A DNA stretch of 64,000 bases from Comamonadaceae bacterium (GTDB lineage Bacteria > Pseudomonadota > Gammaproteobacteria > Burkholderiales > Burkholderiaceae_C), in NCBI GenBank assembly GCA_027486255.1, contig JAIXPL010000001.1:1-64000 (forward strand), read 5' to 3'. A model generated the notes under the pieces. It was not told the DNA's origin, searched no databases, and saw nothing but the letters and a program-made list of their open reading frames with translations. The stretch's first letter is position 1. Each line of letters begins with the position of its first letter. The position numbers and the translations under genes were made by a program. Shown here piece by piece: positions 26,439 to 35,760 of the stretch.

Positions 26439-27512
26439 TCAGGCCTCGGCGTCCGGGGGCACAAAGCGCGGGTCGATTTCCTCGGGCGGCTGCTCGGCGA
26501 CACGCACGCCCTGGATGAATTCGTAGGCGGCACGGATCAGGGGCTCGCAGCCTTCGCGGGTGAGGGCCGAAATCTCGAAGACCGGGCCCTTGAACTTGAA
26601 GCGCTTGACGAAGTCTTTCACCGTTTTGGCGCGCTGCTCGGCATCGAGCATGTCCAGCTTGTTGAGCACCAGCCAGCGGGGCTTGCGGTAGAGCTCCTCG
26701 TCGTATTTCTTGAGCTCGGCCACGATGGCCTTGGCCTGGGTCACTGGATCGATGTGCTCATCAAAGGGCGCCAGGTCCACCACGTGCAGCAGCAGCCGGG
26801 TGCGCTGCAGGTGGCGCAGGAAAAGGTGACCCAGGCCCGCACCTTCCGATGCCCCTTCGATGAGACCAGGCAGGTCGGCGATCACAAAGCTCTGTTCTGG
26901 CCCGACGCGCACGACCCCCAGATTAGGGTGCAGCGTGGTGAAGGGGTAGTCGGCGATGCGCGGCCGGGCATTGGAGACCGCCGAGATCAGCGTGGACTTG
27001 CCCGCATTGGGCAGGCCCAGCAGGCCCACGTCGGCCAGCACCTTGAGCTCGAGCTTGAGGCTTTTGCGCTCGCCTGGCCAGCCGGGGGTCTTGGTGCGCG
27101 GCGCGCGGTTGGTCGAGCTCTTGAAGCGCATGTTGCCAAAGCCGCCGTCGCCGCCCTTGGCGATCATCACTTCCTCGCCGGGCACCAACAGCTCATAGAG
27201 CACCTCGCCGGTCTCGGCATCCGTCAGGATGGAACCCACCGGCATTTTCAGGAGGATGTCGTCGCCTTTGGCGCCGAACATATCGGAGCCCTTGCCGTGC
27301 TCACCGTTGCGCGCTTCATGGCGGCGCGAGTAGCGGTAGTCGACCAGGGTGTTGAGGTTGGGGTCTGCCACCGCATAGATGTGGCCACCACGCCCACCAT
27401 CGCCGCCATTGGGCCCACCGAATTCTTTGTACTTCTCATGGCGGAAGGAGACGCAGCCACTGCCGCCATCGCCAGCGGCGATGTCAATAAATGCTTCGTC
27501 AACGAATTTCAT
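26439..27512 (-). CDS. obgE: Obg/CgtA family GTPase
   Basis: [28 protein letters not shown] glycine-rich N-term; [15 protein letters not shown]. Confidence 0.97.
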   Translation of the reverse strand: MKFVDEAFIDIAAGDGGSGCVSFRHEKYKEFGGPNGGDGGRGGHIYAVADPNLNTLVDYRYSRRHEARNGEHGKGSDMFGAKGDDILLKMPVGSILTDAETGEVLYELLVPGEEVMIAKGGDGGFGNMRFKSSTNRAPRTKTPGWPGERKSLKLELKVLADVGLLGLPNAGKSTLISAVSNARPRIADYPFTTLHPNLGVVRVGPEQSFVIADLPGLIEGASEGAGLGHLFLRHLQRTRLLLHVVDLAPFDEHIDPVTQAKAIVAELKKYDEELYRKPRWLVLNKLDMLDAEQRAKTVKDFVKRFKFKGPVFEISALTREGCEPLIRAAYEFIQGVRVAEQPPEEIDPRFVPPDAEA

Positions 27513-27611
27513 GGTGGGCGGTGGCTGCTGCAGCCGGTCGTTAGTTTACAAAAGGGTGTGCCGCGAAGGCCCTGCCGGCGCGACCTGCCCAGGCGTCTGG
27601 GGGGCAACAAC

Positions 27612-27640
27612 AAAAAAGCCCCGCGGACGGGGCTTTTTTG
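27612..27640. terminator. Bidirectional hairpin terminator
   Basis: AAAAAAGCCCCGCGGACGGGGCTTTTTTG. Confidence 0.85.
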
Positions 27641-27659
27641 CGGGTCGGTGTGAGCAGGC

Positions 27660-27917
27660 TCAGGCCGGGGTCACGCTGACCGTGTGCTTGTTCAGCTCGC
27701 CTTTGACCGCAAAAGACACCTGACCGTCCACCAGGGCGAACAGAGTGTGGTCCTTGCCGACGCCCACGTTGGTGCCCGCATGGAACTTGGTGCCACGCTG
27801 GCGCACGATGATGCTGCCGGCGCTGATGGCCTGACCGCCGAACGCTTTCACGCCCAGCATCTTGGGCTTGGAATCTCGCCCGTTTCGCGTAGAGCCGCCG
27901 CCTTTTTTCTGTGCCAT
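27660..27917 (-). CDS. rpmA: 50S ribosomal protein L27
   Basis: [29 protein letters not shown]. Confidence 0.98.
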   Translation of the reverse strand: MAQKKGGGSTRNGRDSKPKMLGVKAFGGQAISAGSIIVRQRGTKFHAGTNVGVGKDHTLFALVDGQVSFAVKGELNKHTVSVTPA

Positions 27918-27941
27918 TTCCTAGACTCCTGGTGGGGCGGC

Positions 27942-28253
27942 TCAGCCGGCGATGGCGCCGATCTGCAGCTCGGTGTAGTTCTGGCGATGCCCTTGGCGCT
28001 TCTGGTAATGCTTGCGACGGCGCATCTTGAAGATGCGAACCTTGTCGTGCCTGCCCTGGGCCACCACCGTGGCTTTGACAGTTGCGCCGGACACCAAGGG
28101 CGTGCCAACCTTGATCTCGCTGCCGTTGCCGACAGCCAGAACTTGGTCAATCACGATCTCTTGGCCTACGTCCGCAGCAATCTGTTCTACTTTAATTTCT
28201 TCGCCGGAAGCAACCTTGTATTGCTTGCCACCGGTTTTTATGACCGCGTACAT
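27942..28253 (-). CDS. rplU: 50S ribosomal protein L21
   Basis: [25 protein letters not shown]; internal start chosen. Confidence 0.97.
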   Translation of the reverse strand: MYAVIKTGGKQYKVASGEEIKVEQIAADVGQEIVIDQVLAVGNGSEIKVGTPLVSGATVKATVVAQGRHDKVRIFKMRRRKHYQKRQGHRQNYTELQIGAIAG

Positions 28254-28421
28254 GTAAGACCTCTCAAATGGGGGCTTCCGAGGACCCATTTCCACGGAAG
28301 CTTTCCATTATAGCCCGGCCAAACCCGGGCCGTCCAGGCCGCCCACCGCCCGGCGCTTGGAACGGGGTGGCTCAGGGGCATCTCCCTATAATCGCCCAGC
28401 TTTTTTGCATTTGGACGCCTT

Positions 28422-29405
28422 TTGTCACACCAACCTTCCAGCACGGCCGCCGCCCTGGCCCTTATCGCCCAGGACATGGCCGGCATGGATTCGGTCATTG
28501 AGCGGCGCCTGAGCTCGGATGTGCCGCTGGTGGGTCAGGTGTCCCGCTACATTGTGGCCGCCGGGGGCAAGCGGCTCAGGCCGGCTTTGCTGCTGCTGAT
28601 GAGCGGCGCCCTGGGATGCACCAGCGAGCAGCGCTTGAATTTAGCGGCCGTGGTGGAGTTCATCCACACCGCCACCTTGCTCCATGATGACGTGGTCGAT
28701 GAGTCCACCCTGCGTCGTGGCCGCGCCACGGCCAACGAGGCCTTTGGCAACCCCGCCAGTGTGCTGGTGGGCGATTTCCTGTACTCCCGCGCGTTCCAGA
28801 TGATGGTGCAGGCCCAGAACATGCGCGTGATGGAGGTGCTGGCGGAGGCCACCAATGTCATCGCGGAAGGTGAGGTGCATCAGCTGATGAACATGCATGA
28901 TGCCTCTCTCTCTGAGGAGGAGTACCTGCGCGTCATCCGCTCTAAGACGGCCAAGCTCTTCGAGGCCAGCGCACGCCTGGCAGCGATCCTGGCTCAGGCC
29001 AGCCCTGCGCTGGAAGCGGCCTGCGCGGATTACGGACAGGCCCTGGGGACCGCTTTTCAGGTCATCGACGATGTGCTGGACTACGACGGCGATGTGGCCG
29101 AGATGGGCAAGAACCTGGGCGACGACCTGCGCGAAGGCAAGGTGACCTTGCCACTCATCGTCGCCATGCAACGCGGTAGTTCTTCGCAACGGGCCCTGAT
29201 CGAGCAGGCTGTTCAAGAAGGCGATTCAGCGCAGATGGGCCAGATTCTGGCCATCGTTCAGGAGACGGGTGCACTTGATCAGACGCGTTCGCGCGCGGCG
29301 CAGGAGGCCCAGCGAGCCATCGACGCTTTGTCGCTGCTGCCGCCTAGCTCTTACCGCGACGCGCTGCACAGCCTGGCGGCCCAACTCTTGGATCGCCGCG
29401 CCTGA
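28422..29405 (+). CDS. ispB: Polyprenyl (octaprenyl) diphosphate synthase
   Basis: ALLLLMSGALG..., LLHDDVVDESTLRRGR..., FQVIDDVLDYDGD; TTG start as drawn. Confidence 0.95.
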   Translation: MSHQPSSTAAALALIAQDMAGMDSVIERRLSSDVPLVGQVSRYIVAAGGKRLRPALLLLMSGALGCTSEQRLNLAAVVEFIHTATLLHDDVVDESTLRRGRATANEAFGNPASVLVGDFLYSRAFQMMVQAQNMRVMEVLAEATNVIAEGEVHQLMNMHDASLSEEEYLRVIRSKTAKLFEASARLAAILAQASPALEAACADYGQALGTAFQVIDDVLDYDGDVAEMGKNLGDDLREGKVTLPLIVAMQRGSSSQRALIEQAVQEGDSAQMGQILAIVQETGALDQTRSRAAQEAQRAIDALSLLPPSSYRDALHSLAAQLLDRRA

Positions 29406-29439
29406 GCACGCTTCTTCCAGGCCCGCGGCCTGGATCGAT

Positions 29440-31284
29440 TTACACCTGAAAGCGTTCGACCTCGCGGCGTGTGGCGTCAGCGATGTTCGACAGCCCCTGG
29501 ATGGTGGCCGTGATTTCCTCTGACGCCGCTGCGTTGCTGCGCGCAATGTTGTCGACGTTGGACAGGTTCACGTTGATTTCCTCCATCGCCGTGCTCTGCT
29601 GCTCCAGGGCTGCCGCAATCCGCCTGAGCATGTTGTCGGTCTCCTGGGCGTCCAGTTCGATCGAGGTCATTTCCTGGTTCACCTGCGTCACCGTCGTCAC
29701 TGCCCGGTGCGCCTCATCCACGGCCTGGTTCACCAGGGCGGCGATTTCCTGGGAGCTTTCTGCGCTGTTGAGCGCCAGCTTGCCCACTTCGTCGGCCACC
29801 ACCGCGAAGCCCTTGCCGTGCTCGCCCGCGCGGGCAGCCTCGATGGCGGCGTTGAGCGCCAGCAGGTTGGTCTTGTTGGCGATCTTCTCAATCACTTCGG
29901 TGATCCGGCTGATTTTTTCGGAGTTGTGGGCGATGCTGGTGACCACCTGCACCATCTCGTCCATCCGGCGCATGCTGGCCCGCACCGACTCGAAGGACTG
30001 GCGTGAGCGCTGGCTGGCCGTTTCCGTGCTGCGCGAGACCTCGGTCACCGAGCTCACGGTCTGGCGCACAGCCATAGACACCTGGCTGATGGCATGTGTC
30101 TGGTTCTGCGCGCCGTCCGCGATCTGCCCAATCGCCTGACTGGTCTGGCTCGATGCGGCGGCCACCTGCAGGGTGTTCTGGCTGATCACATGCAACGCCT
30201 GCCCCAGCGATTCAAGGGAGGTATTCATGTTCACTTTCAGTGCTTCCAGGTCCCCGCGGGCGGCCACGCTCATGCGTTCGGCCAGCTTGCCCTGGGCCAC
30301 TGCCGACATGACATGGCTGACATCGCTGAAGAAGGCCTGCTGCGCCTCAATGCTTTGGTTGACGTGGTCCTTCAGCGCCTGCAGATCGCCGGTGGCCTGC
30401 GCCGTCACACGCTCATTGAACTGGCCCTGGGCAATGCCCCTCATCACGCGCGTGATGTCCTGGAAGACCTGCTGTTGGGCTTCGATGCTCTGGTTGATCC
30501 CCAGCTTGAGCGTATTGAGGTCGCCGCGGGCCTCCACATTGACCCGCCCTGTGAAGTTGCCTTGTGCCACGCCGTTCATCACATTGATGATGTCCTTGAG
30601 CGTGGAGTCCAGGGAGCGCTGCATCGTGATGATCTTTTGCAGCAGCGGCAGTTTCTGGTGGCTTTGGGCGCTTTCCCTGGCGGAGAAATCGCCTTCGCTG
30701 ATGCGGCCGGCCACCTCCGCCACCAGGGCGGCTTCCACGGCTTCGCGTTTGAGGATGACGGCCATGAACACCAGCATGCCGGCCTCAAACACCACGTAGG
30801 CCGCATGGACCAGGATCAGCCCTGGATTCACTTGGCCGCTGAGCACATAAAACTCACCAGTGCCGGTGGCCTGCAGGATGCCGAAACCCACATGGTGCAC
30901 AGCGATCAGGCCAGCGGCCACCACCACGGGGCGCCAGTCGCGGTAATACAGCAGGAAGGCCAGCAGGGCGAAGATGCCGAAGTGCATCTCAGTCATGCCC
31001 TGGTTTTGCTGAATCATCAGGGCCGAAGAGATCATGAGTGCACAGGCGATGGCCGTGCGCGAGACCAGCGAGCCGGGTGCGGCGCGGTAGATCATCCAAG
31101 GCACTACAAAGGCGGGCAGGCCGACGGCCAGTGCGATGTCCCAGGTGTTCGTCGCCGCACCAATGCCCAGGCAGAGCAGGGCCAGGAAAGCCAGCGTGGT
31201 CAGCATCAAGCGGTCGGCCTTGGCTCGCTGGGGCTGCAGCATGGCTTCGGTGTTCAGGGAGGCGTTCACGGTTAAGGTGCTCAT
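29440..31284 (-). CDS. Methyl-accepting chemotaxis protein with polytopic membrane sensor and repeated HAMP-like segments
   Basis: Internal start [15 protein letters not shown]; 5-6 TM N-terminus; signalling hairpin [45 protein letters not shown]. Confidence 0.94.
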   Translation of the reverse strand: MSTLTVNASLNTEAMLQPQRAKADRLMLTTLAFLALLCLGIGAATNTWDIALAVGLPAFVVPWMIYRAAPGSLVSRTAIACALMISSALMIQQNQGMTEMHFGIFALLAFLLYYRDWRPVVVAAGLIAVHHVGFGILQATGTGEFYVLSGQVNPGLILVHAAYVVFEAGMLVFMAVILKREAVEAALVAEVAGRISEGDFSARESAQSHQKLPLLQKIITMQRSLDSTLKDIINVMNGVAQGNFTGRVNVEARGDLNTLKLGINQSIEAQQQVFQDITRVMRGIAQGQFNERVTAQATGDLQALKDHVNQSIEAQQAFFSDVSHVMSAVAQGKLAERMSVAARGDLEALKVNMNTSLESLGQALHVISQNTLQVAAASSQTSQAIGQIADGAQNQTHAISQVSMAVRQTVSSVTEVSRSTETASQRSRQSFESVRASMRRMDEMVQVVTSIAHNSEKISRITEVIEKIANKTNLLALNAAIEAARAGEHGKGFAVVADEVGKLALNSAESSQEIAALVNQAVDEAHRAVTTVTQVNQEMTSIELDAQETDNMLRRIAAALEQQSTAMEEINVNLSNVDNIARSNAAASEEITATIQGLSNIADATRREVERFQV

Positions 31285-31660
31285 GGTTGGAGGGCGCGGC
31301 AAATCATCTGGAATCTCAGTGGATCCGCCAGAAACCACCACACCAGACACGCGGCGCTGTAGCCCAGCCACAGGCTCAGGCCGGCCCATGCCAGGCGTTT
31401 GCTGGTGGGGGTGTTGTTCAGGGGAGGGCGGGTCAGAGGTTCAATGGCGCAGCGCATGACGCTGACGATGGCATCCACTGCGGCGCTGCAGTAGATCTCA
31501 TCATATGTTGCAAAACGTTACTTTCCTGAAAGGATCGCGCTGGCGCCTTTGCAGGGTTTTTGCATGCGTTCAACAACAGAACCGGTGCGTCGTAAATGAA
31601 GCGGGGCCCCTGAGGGACCCTGCTAAAATATTCGGTTTTGGCGCCTACAGCGCGCCATAT

Positions 31661-31737
31661 CGGGGTGTAGCTTAGCCTGGTAGAGCGCTACGTTCGGGAC
31701 GTAGAGGCCGGAGGTTCGAATCCTCTCACCCCGACCA
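31661..31737 (+). tRNA. tRNA-Pro (anticodon CGG), integration target
   Basis: CGGGGTGTAGCTTAGCCTGGTAGAGCGCTACGTTCGGGACGTAGAGGCCGGAGGTTCGAATCCTCTCACCCCGACCA; loop TTCGGGA. Confidence 0.95.
31689..31737 (+). repeat. attL direct repeat (49 bp, 3' part of tRNA-Pro)
   Basis: Identical 49-mer TACGTTCGGGACGTAGAGGCCGGAGGTTCGAATCCTCTCACCCCGACCA also at 42236-42284. Confidence 0.95.
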
Positions 31738-31781
31738 AAATCATCAATTAAATCAATAACTTGGCAAATTGGTTGCTCAAA

Positions 31782-31811
31782 TTTGTAGTTTAGTTTAAGC
31801 TAAACTACAAA
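31782..31811. repeat. Perfect 12-bp inverted repeat (TTTGTAGTTTAG-TTTAAG-CTAAACTACAAA) inside the attL end
   Basis: Read directly; arms are exact reverse complements; core TAAACTACA recurs near attR. Confidence 0.9.
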
Positions 31812-31903
31812 TGCTTGATTCACCCAATTTCGATTCTTTGGTTTCGAAAAAACACGTTGTAGAGCGTATCTGCAGCGTGTTTTTTTCTTTTGGTGTTGCA
31901 TAG

Positions 31904-33331
31904 ATGGCACGTGCAGCAGCAAAGAAGGCCGTTCTCAGCGTCGTACAAATAGACGGTGCTGTGACGAAGCATCGCACTTCTGCCCTCAACCTCACGCACG
32001 TTTCCAACTATCCGAAGAAGCTCGTCATCTATCAGCTTGCAGCGTCGCCCTTTTGGTGGGTTCGCTACTACGCTGATGGAAAAATCCTTCGTCGCAGCAC
32101 AAGGGAGACCGACAAGCGGCGTGCCATTGAGTTCGCCAAAGACTTCTACGACGAAGTCAATTTCAAGCAGCGACAAGGGCTGGTACTGAACAGCCGTGCT
32201 GACTTTGAGATGTGCGCCCAAGCTCTACTTGAACAGCAAGACGCAAAGGTGCAGCGTGGCGAGATGTCGGCAATGATGCAGCAGAACGATAGGTATCGGC
32301 TGCACAAGGAAGTGCTGCCCTACTTCCGCAGCTACGACTTGAAGAGCATCGACTACTTCATCGTTGAGAAGTTCATCAACAAGCTCAGCGCCGACAAGCT
32401 CACAGCACCCACCATCAGCAACTATTTGGGGCTTGTCCGCAAGACGATGGGCTATGCACAGCGCAGGGGCTACATCGAAGTTGTGCCGCAGTTCCCAAAA
32501 GTCAAAAAGGTGGATGCGCCGCGCGGTTGGTTCAACACGAAGGAATACCGCAAGCTGTGGAATGCAGCACGCGAGCTCAGTGGCGAGACTTGGGAGATAC
32601 GCAAGTTCGTCGATGACAACGGCAAAGAAGAAGTCTTCACAGCCAAACGCCAGCCATCAACCTACAAACCGCGTGCAGCAGCACAGAAGGCTTTGCAGCA
32701 GAAGGTAGCTTCGAGTCAACTGCTGCGCCGTGTGGTGATGACAGAGGACTTGCGGAACCTCATTGTCTTTATGGCGAACAGCTTCATCCGTCCCACCGAC
32801 ATCAAGTGGATGCAGCACAAGCACATTGAGGTCATTGAGGGCGCTCACACCTATCTCCGTATGTCGCTGCCCACAAGCAAGAAGCACGACAAGCCCATTG
32901 TGTCGATGGCTGCTGCTGTGCATTACTACCGTCGGCAGAAGGCGCTGCATTGGAGCAACGACAAACGGAAGAACAAAGCAACAGCAGATGACTACGTGTT
33001 TCTGCCCTCGTATGGACGCACTTCTGCTGCGGACGCAAGGGAACAGATTGAAAAGCGCAGGGGTGCCGCACTGACACAGCTACAGCGTCAGTTCAGTGTC
33101 GTGTTGGCGCACTGTGGGTTGGCGCAGGGGGCACGTGGGGAGGAGCGCAGCCTTTACAGCCTAAGACACACTTGCATAATGTATCGTTTGCTTTATGGCG
33201 AGGGTTTGGACTTGCTCACGCTCGCGCGTAACGCACGTACATCGACTGAAATGATTGAGCGTTTCTATGCATCGCACTTAGAGGGTGAGATGAACATTGA
33301 GATGCTGCAGAGTCGAAGAGGAAAAAAATGA
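31904..33331 (+). CDS. Tyrosine recombinase / phage-type integrase (475 aa)
   Basis: Catalytic arm NSFIRPTDIKWM..., YSLRHTCIMYRLLYGEGLDLLTLARNARTSTEMIERFYASH (R-H-R-Y pattern); adjacent to att tRNA. Confidence 0.9.
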   Translation: MARAAAKKAVLSVVQIDGAVTKHRTSALNLTHVSNYPKKLVIYQLAASPFWWVRYYADGKILRRSTRETDKRRAIEFAKDFYDEVNFKQRQGLVLNSRADFEMCAQALLEQQDAKVQRGEMSAMMQQNDRYRLHKEVLPYFRSYDLKSIDYFIVEKFINKLSADKLTAPTISNYLGLVRKTMGYAQRRGYIEVVPQFPKVKKVDAPRGWFNTKEYRKLWNAARELSGETWEIRKFVDDNGKEEVFTAKRQPSTYKPRAAAQKALQQKVASSQLLRRVVMTEDLRNLIVFMANSFIRPTDIKWMQHKHIEVIEGAHTYLRMSLPTSKKHDKPIVSMAAAVHYYRRQKALHWSNDKRKNKATADDYVFLPSYGRTSAADAREQIEKRRGAALTQLQRQFSVVLAHCGLAQGARGEERSLYSLRHTCIMYRLLYGEGLDLLTLARNARTSTEMIERFYASHLEGEMNIEMLQSRRGKK

Positions 33332-33720
33332 ACAATCAATTTATGAACATAATCTATCCTCAAATTGAGGATGAAGCATCAGCAAAGCGTGTTGCGAAAT
33401 TTGGAGCATCTATTGCACTTGTAATTGCAGCGATTTCACTCGCTATGATTGGATTAAATATATTCGAAAAAGGCACAGACAATTCAATTGATATATTTTC
33501 CGCACTGATTGGCAACGTAGCGCCAATGCTAATAATCGCATTCTTTATAAACAAAATGTCGAGAGTGGCTGCAGTAATTGCGATTTTAATAACAGCTGCA
33601 GAGATGTATATAAAATTCACCGAGCAAGGAACCGTTGGATTAACGCCGTTTTTTATTCTTGCATTCTACAATTCAGCAAGAGCAACATTTAAGTACAAAA
33701 ATATAAAATCAAAAAATTAA
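33328..33720 (+). CDS. Small multi-TM membrane protein overlapping integrase stop (ATGA)
   Basis: Hydrophobic segments ASIALVIAAISLAMIGLNIF, IFSALIGNVAPMLIIAFFI, VAAVIAILITAAEMYI; 4-nt overlap. Confidence 0.65.
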   Translation: MNNQFMNIIYPQIEDEASAKRVAKFGASIALVIAAISLAMIGLNIFEKGTDNSIDIFSALIGNVAPMLIIAFFINKMSRVAAVIAILITAAEMYIKFTEQGTVGLTPFFILAFYNSARATFKYKNIKSKN

Positions 33721-33746
33721 AAGCCCACTATTAGTGAGCTTTTTTT
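33720..33746. terminator. Hairpin plus T tract between convergent genes
   Basis: AAAGCCCACTATTAGTGAGCTTTTTTT; imperfect stem with 7 T. Confidence 0.7.
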
Positions 33747-33767
33747 AGTGTCGATTAAATTGACGCT
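33747..33767 (+). repeat. 21-bp near-palindrome copy 1 (AGTGTCGATTAAATTGACGCT)
   Basis: Matches consensus AGYGTCGATTWWWNNGAYGCT; intergenic. Confidence 0.8.
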
Positions 33768-33772
33768 ACGAA

Positions 33773-34420
33773 CTACGCTTTACGCAGTATCTCATCCATA
33801 GTCTGGTAATAACTACGATTATCCGCCTTAGCATCATAGACAGCATCCAAAGCAGCCATTAGGGCATCGTCGTCTATGCTGTAGCCCTCAGCTTCAATGA
33901 TAGCTTTGGCTCGAGGGAAGAATACGTGTGGCTCACAAGGTGGCACGGGCAGCGTTTCACAGCGGCTACGAACGCCAATATCGATTTTCCCTATCTCATT
34001 TGTAGTCATAATCGTCATATCCACCCCTCTGTACTCATCGAGCACAACACGAAAAGCATCTCTTGCTTTGGCATCAAAATTTACCTCTTCAATTACGTTG
34101 TAGTTGTAGCGTTGGTCGTTAATAGTGAATAGCTTATCGAACTGCTTATTGCGAGTGAATTGGCTGTAGATTTCTTTACTACTATTCAAGTCACAGGAGC
34201 GTACACGATTGATGAGAGGCTCAAACCCCTCAATCTTTTTGGGTATCAGTTCAGATAAGAGACTTTTGCCAGTTCCATTTGTGCCACTCAAAATCAGCGG
34301 CCGAGTTATTTCACCCGTCCCATACGCTTTCGCCGTCTCTTCAACGTGTTTGTTGGGGAAAACGAACTCATCAAGTGAACGGGGACGATATTTTCTCTCA
34401 GTGTCAATTATCTTATGCAT
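33773..34420 (-). CDS. AAA+ ATPase resembling clamp-loader small subunits (RFC / T4 gp44-like), apparently lacking the collar domain
   Basis: Start MHKIIDTERKYRPRSLDEFVFPNK; Walker A LSGTNGTGKS; Walker B-like YNVIEEVN; sensor-1 MTTNE; SRC motif VRSRCETL. Confidence 0.72.
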   Translation of the reverse strand: MHKIIDTERKYRPRSLDEFVFPNKHVEETAKAYGTGEITRPLILSGTNGTGKSLLSELIPKKIEGFEPLINRVRSCDLNSSKEIYSQFTRNKQFDKLFTINDQRYNYNVIEEVNFDAKARDAFRVVLDEYRGVDMTIMTTNEIGKIDIGVRSRCETLPVPPCEPHVFFPRAKAIIEAEGYSIDDDALMAALDAVYDAKADNRSYYQTMDEILRKA

Positions 34421-34482
34421 AGTAATATCCTTTGAATAAATTTGATACAAGGTGGAGTGCAAGGCTGCACTCCACACATTTC

Positions 34483-35310
34483 TTAAGCTACTTCCAATTC
34501 CTTAAGTGTCATCTTTGCAGCAGACTTCGCGGAAATCGACTTAACTGCCTTCTCAGTCGTCACCTTCACTTTCTGTTCGTTTGCCTCAGATCGTGTTTTG
34601 GCCAATATTTCAATCCAGTCTTTTGCAAGCTCTTTGACAGCTGCAGTCTGCATTGCCTTTGTCGATTTCGGAACGGCACGCAGCAGCTCGAAACTACCAT
34701 TGCCTACGCTGCGTGCAACGATGAAGGCGAACTCCACACCGTCGCTCAACTCGACGCTTGCGTTTGGCAGAATGACGGTGGCTGCAGCAGGCAGTGACTT
34801 CAATAAACCCATCACATCGTTGCTCGCAGCAGCAACAGCTTCAACTCGCTGCTTTGTCTCATCCTTCATCTTGTACTTCTTTTTGCACTCCTCAACCCCA
34901 TTGCTTCCTTCGATAAATGCTGCAAGGTTTTCGGGTTTGATTTCTGCATCTACAGCCGCCATCAGCGTGCTAGCATAGTTGTAGGCACGCTTTCTGTCGC
35001 TGTTAAACACAAAGCGGACGAAACAAGTAAGGGCTGGCGTGTTGCTTTGCACCTTCACGCCTCGCGCCTTCAGCAACGAACGCATTTCTTTTGCTGTTTC
35101 CTTAATGCAGCCATCTTTGACAGCCTTATTGAAGAGTGCATATACCTTTGCAAGGATGGCATACAGTGCCTTATTGCTACGTGCAAGTTCTTCCTTTTCA
35201 AAAGTTTCACGCTGTACAGACAGCTTATTTGCCTCTTCAATTACCGATTTGACATTTGCAGAGATAGCGAGTGCTGTTACAACTGCTTGAGCTTTGGAAA
35301 ATTTAGCCAT
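34483..35310 (-). CDS. Lys/Ala-rich protein of unknown function, in operon with AAA+ gene
   Basis: ORF from MAKFSKAQAVVTALAISANVK; RBS CAAAGGA; same strand and spacing as neighbours. Confidence 0.7.
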   Translation of the reverse strand: MAKFSKAQAVVTALAISANVKSVIEEANKLSVQRETFEKEELARSNKALYAILAKVYALFNKAVKDGCIKETAKEMRSLLKARGVKVQSNTPALTCFVRFVFNSDRKRAYNYASTLMAAVDAEIKPENLAAFIEGSNGVEECKKKYKMKDETKQRVEAVAAASNDVMGLLKSLPAAATVILPNASVELSDGVEFAFIVARSVGNGSFELLRAVPKSTKAMQTAAVKELAKDWIEILAKTRSEANEQKVKVTTEKAVKSISAKSAAKMTLKELEVA

Positions 35311-35326
35311 TTTTATTTCCTTTGAA

Positions 35327-35620
35327 TTAAGAAGATTCGCCAATCAATTTACTCGAATAACCACATTTCTTTTCCCTGTCATACCAGGCAACGAGAATCC
35401 CATCTTCATTTCGGTAAACGATGTATCGTGCATCTCCACAGAAGCCTACATCCCAATGCAGCGCATTGTCGAAATCCAAATCGTATTGAAATTCGCTCAA
35501 ATCACAATTGAGGTTGGGCGAATTTACTCCAACAAAGAAATGCAATTGCCACTCGTATGTTTTAATCTCTCGTGCCTTTGCACATTTGGGACACTCGCAA
35601 ACACTTTTAATCTTAGTCAT
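35327..35620 (-). CDS. Small protein with N-terminal CxCxxC zinc-ribbon-like motif
   Basis: MTKIKSVCECPKCAKAREI...; RBS AAAGG; first gene of the minus-strand operon. Confidence 0.65.
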   Translation of the reverse strand: MTKIKSVCECPKCAKAREIKTYEWQLHFFVGVNSPNLNCDLSEFQYDLDFDNALHWDVGFCGDARYIVYRNEDGILVAWYDREKKCGYSSKLIGESS

Positions 35621-35760
35621 AAATTACCTTTAAGTTAGTTAATAAAACGTGCAGATTGACTTGTTTGGCTATGTCATTCAACACAGACGTATATTATCTC
35701 AATCTGAATAAAATTCATGCATCCGACTATTGGCAACGAATTGTCTGATAACATCTAACG
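35621..35760. promoter_or_regulatory. Divergent intergenic region, probable bidirectional promoter/control region
   Basis: 140-bp AT-rich gap between divergently oriented genes 35327-35620(-) and 35761-36507(+); inferred only. Confidence 0.4.

Noticed and set aside
31820-32221. 133-aa ORF antisense to the integrase N-terminus
   Set aside because: Fully overlaps the convincing integrase frame, no RBS or domain motif
34432-35638. Plus-strand ORFs (34432-34797, 34598-34978, 35047-35325, 35294-35638) over the minus-strand operon
   Set aside because: Cys/Phe/Ser-rich shadow frames opposite genes with good RBS spacing
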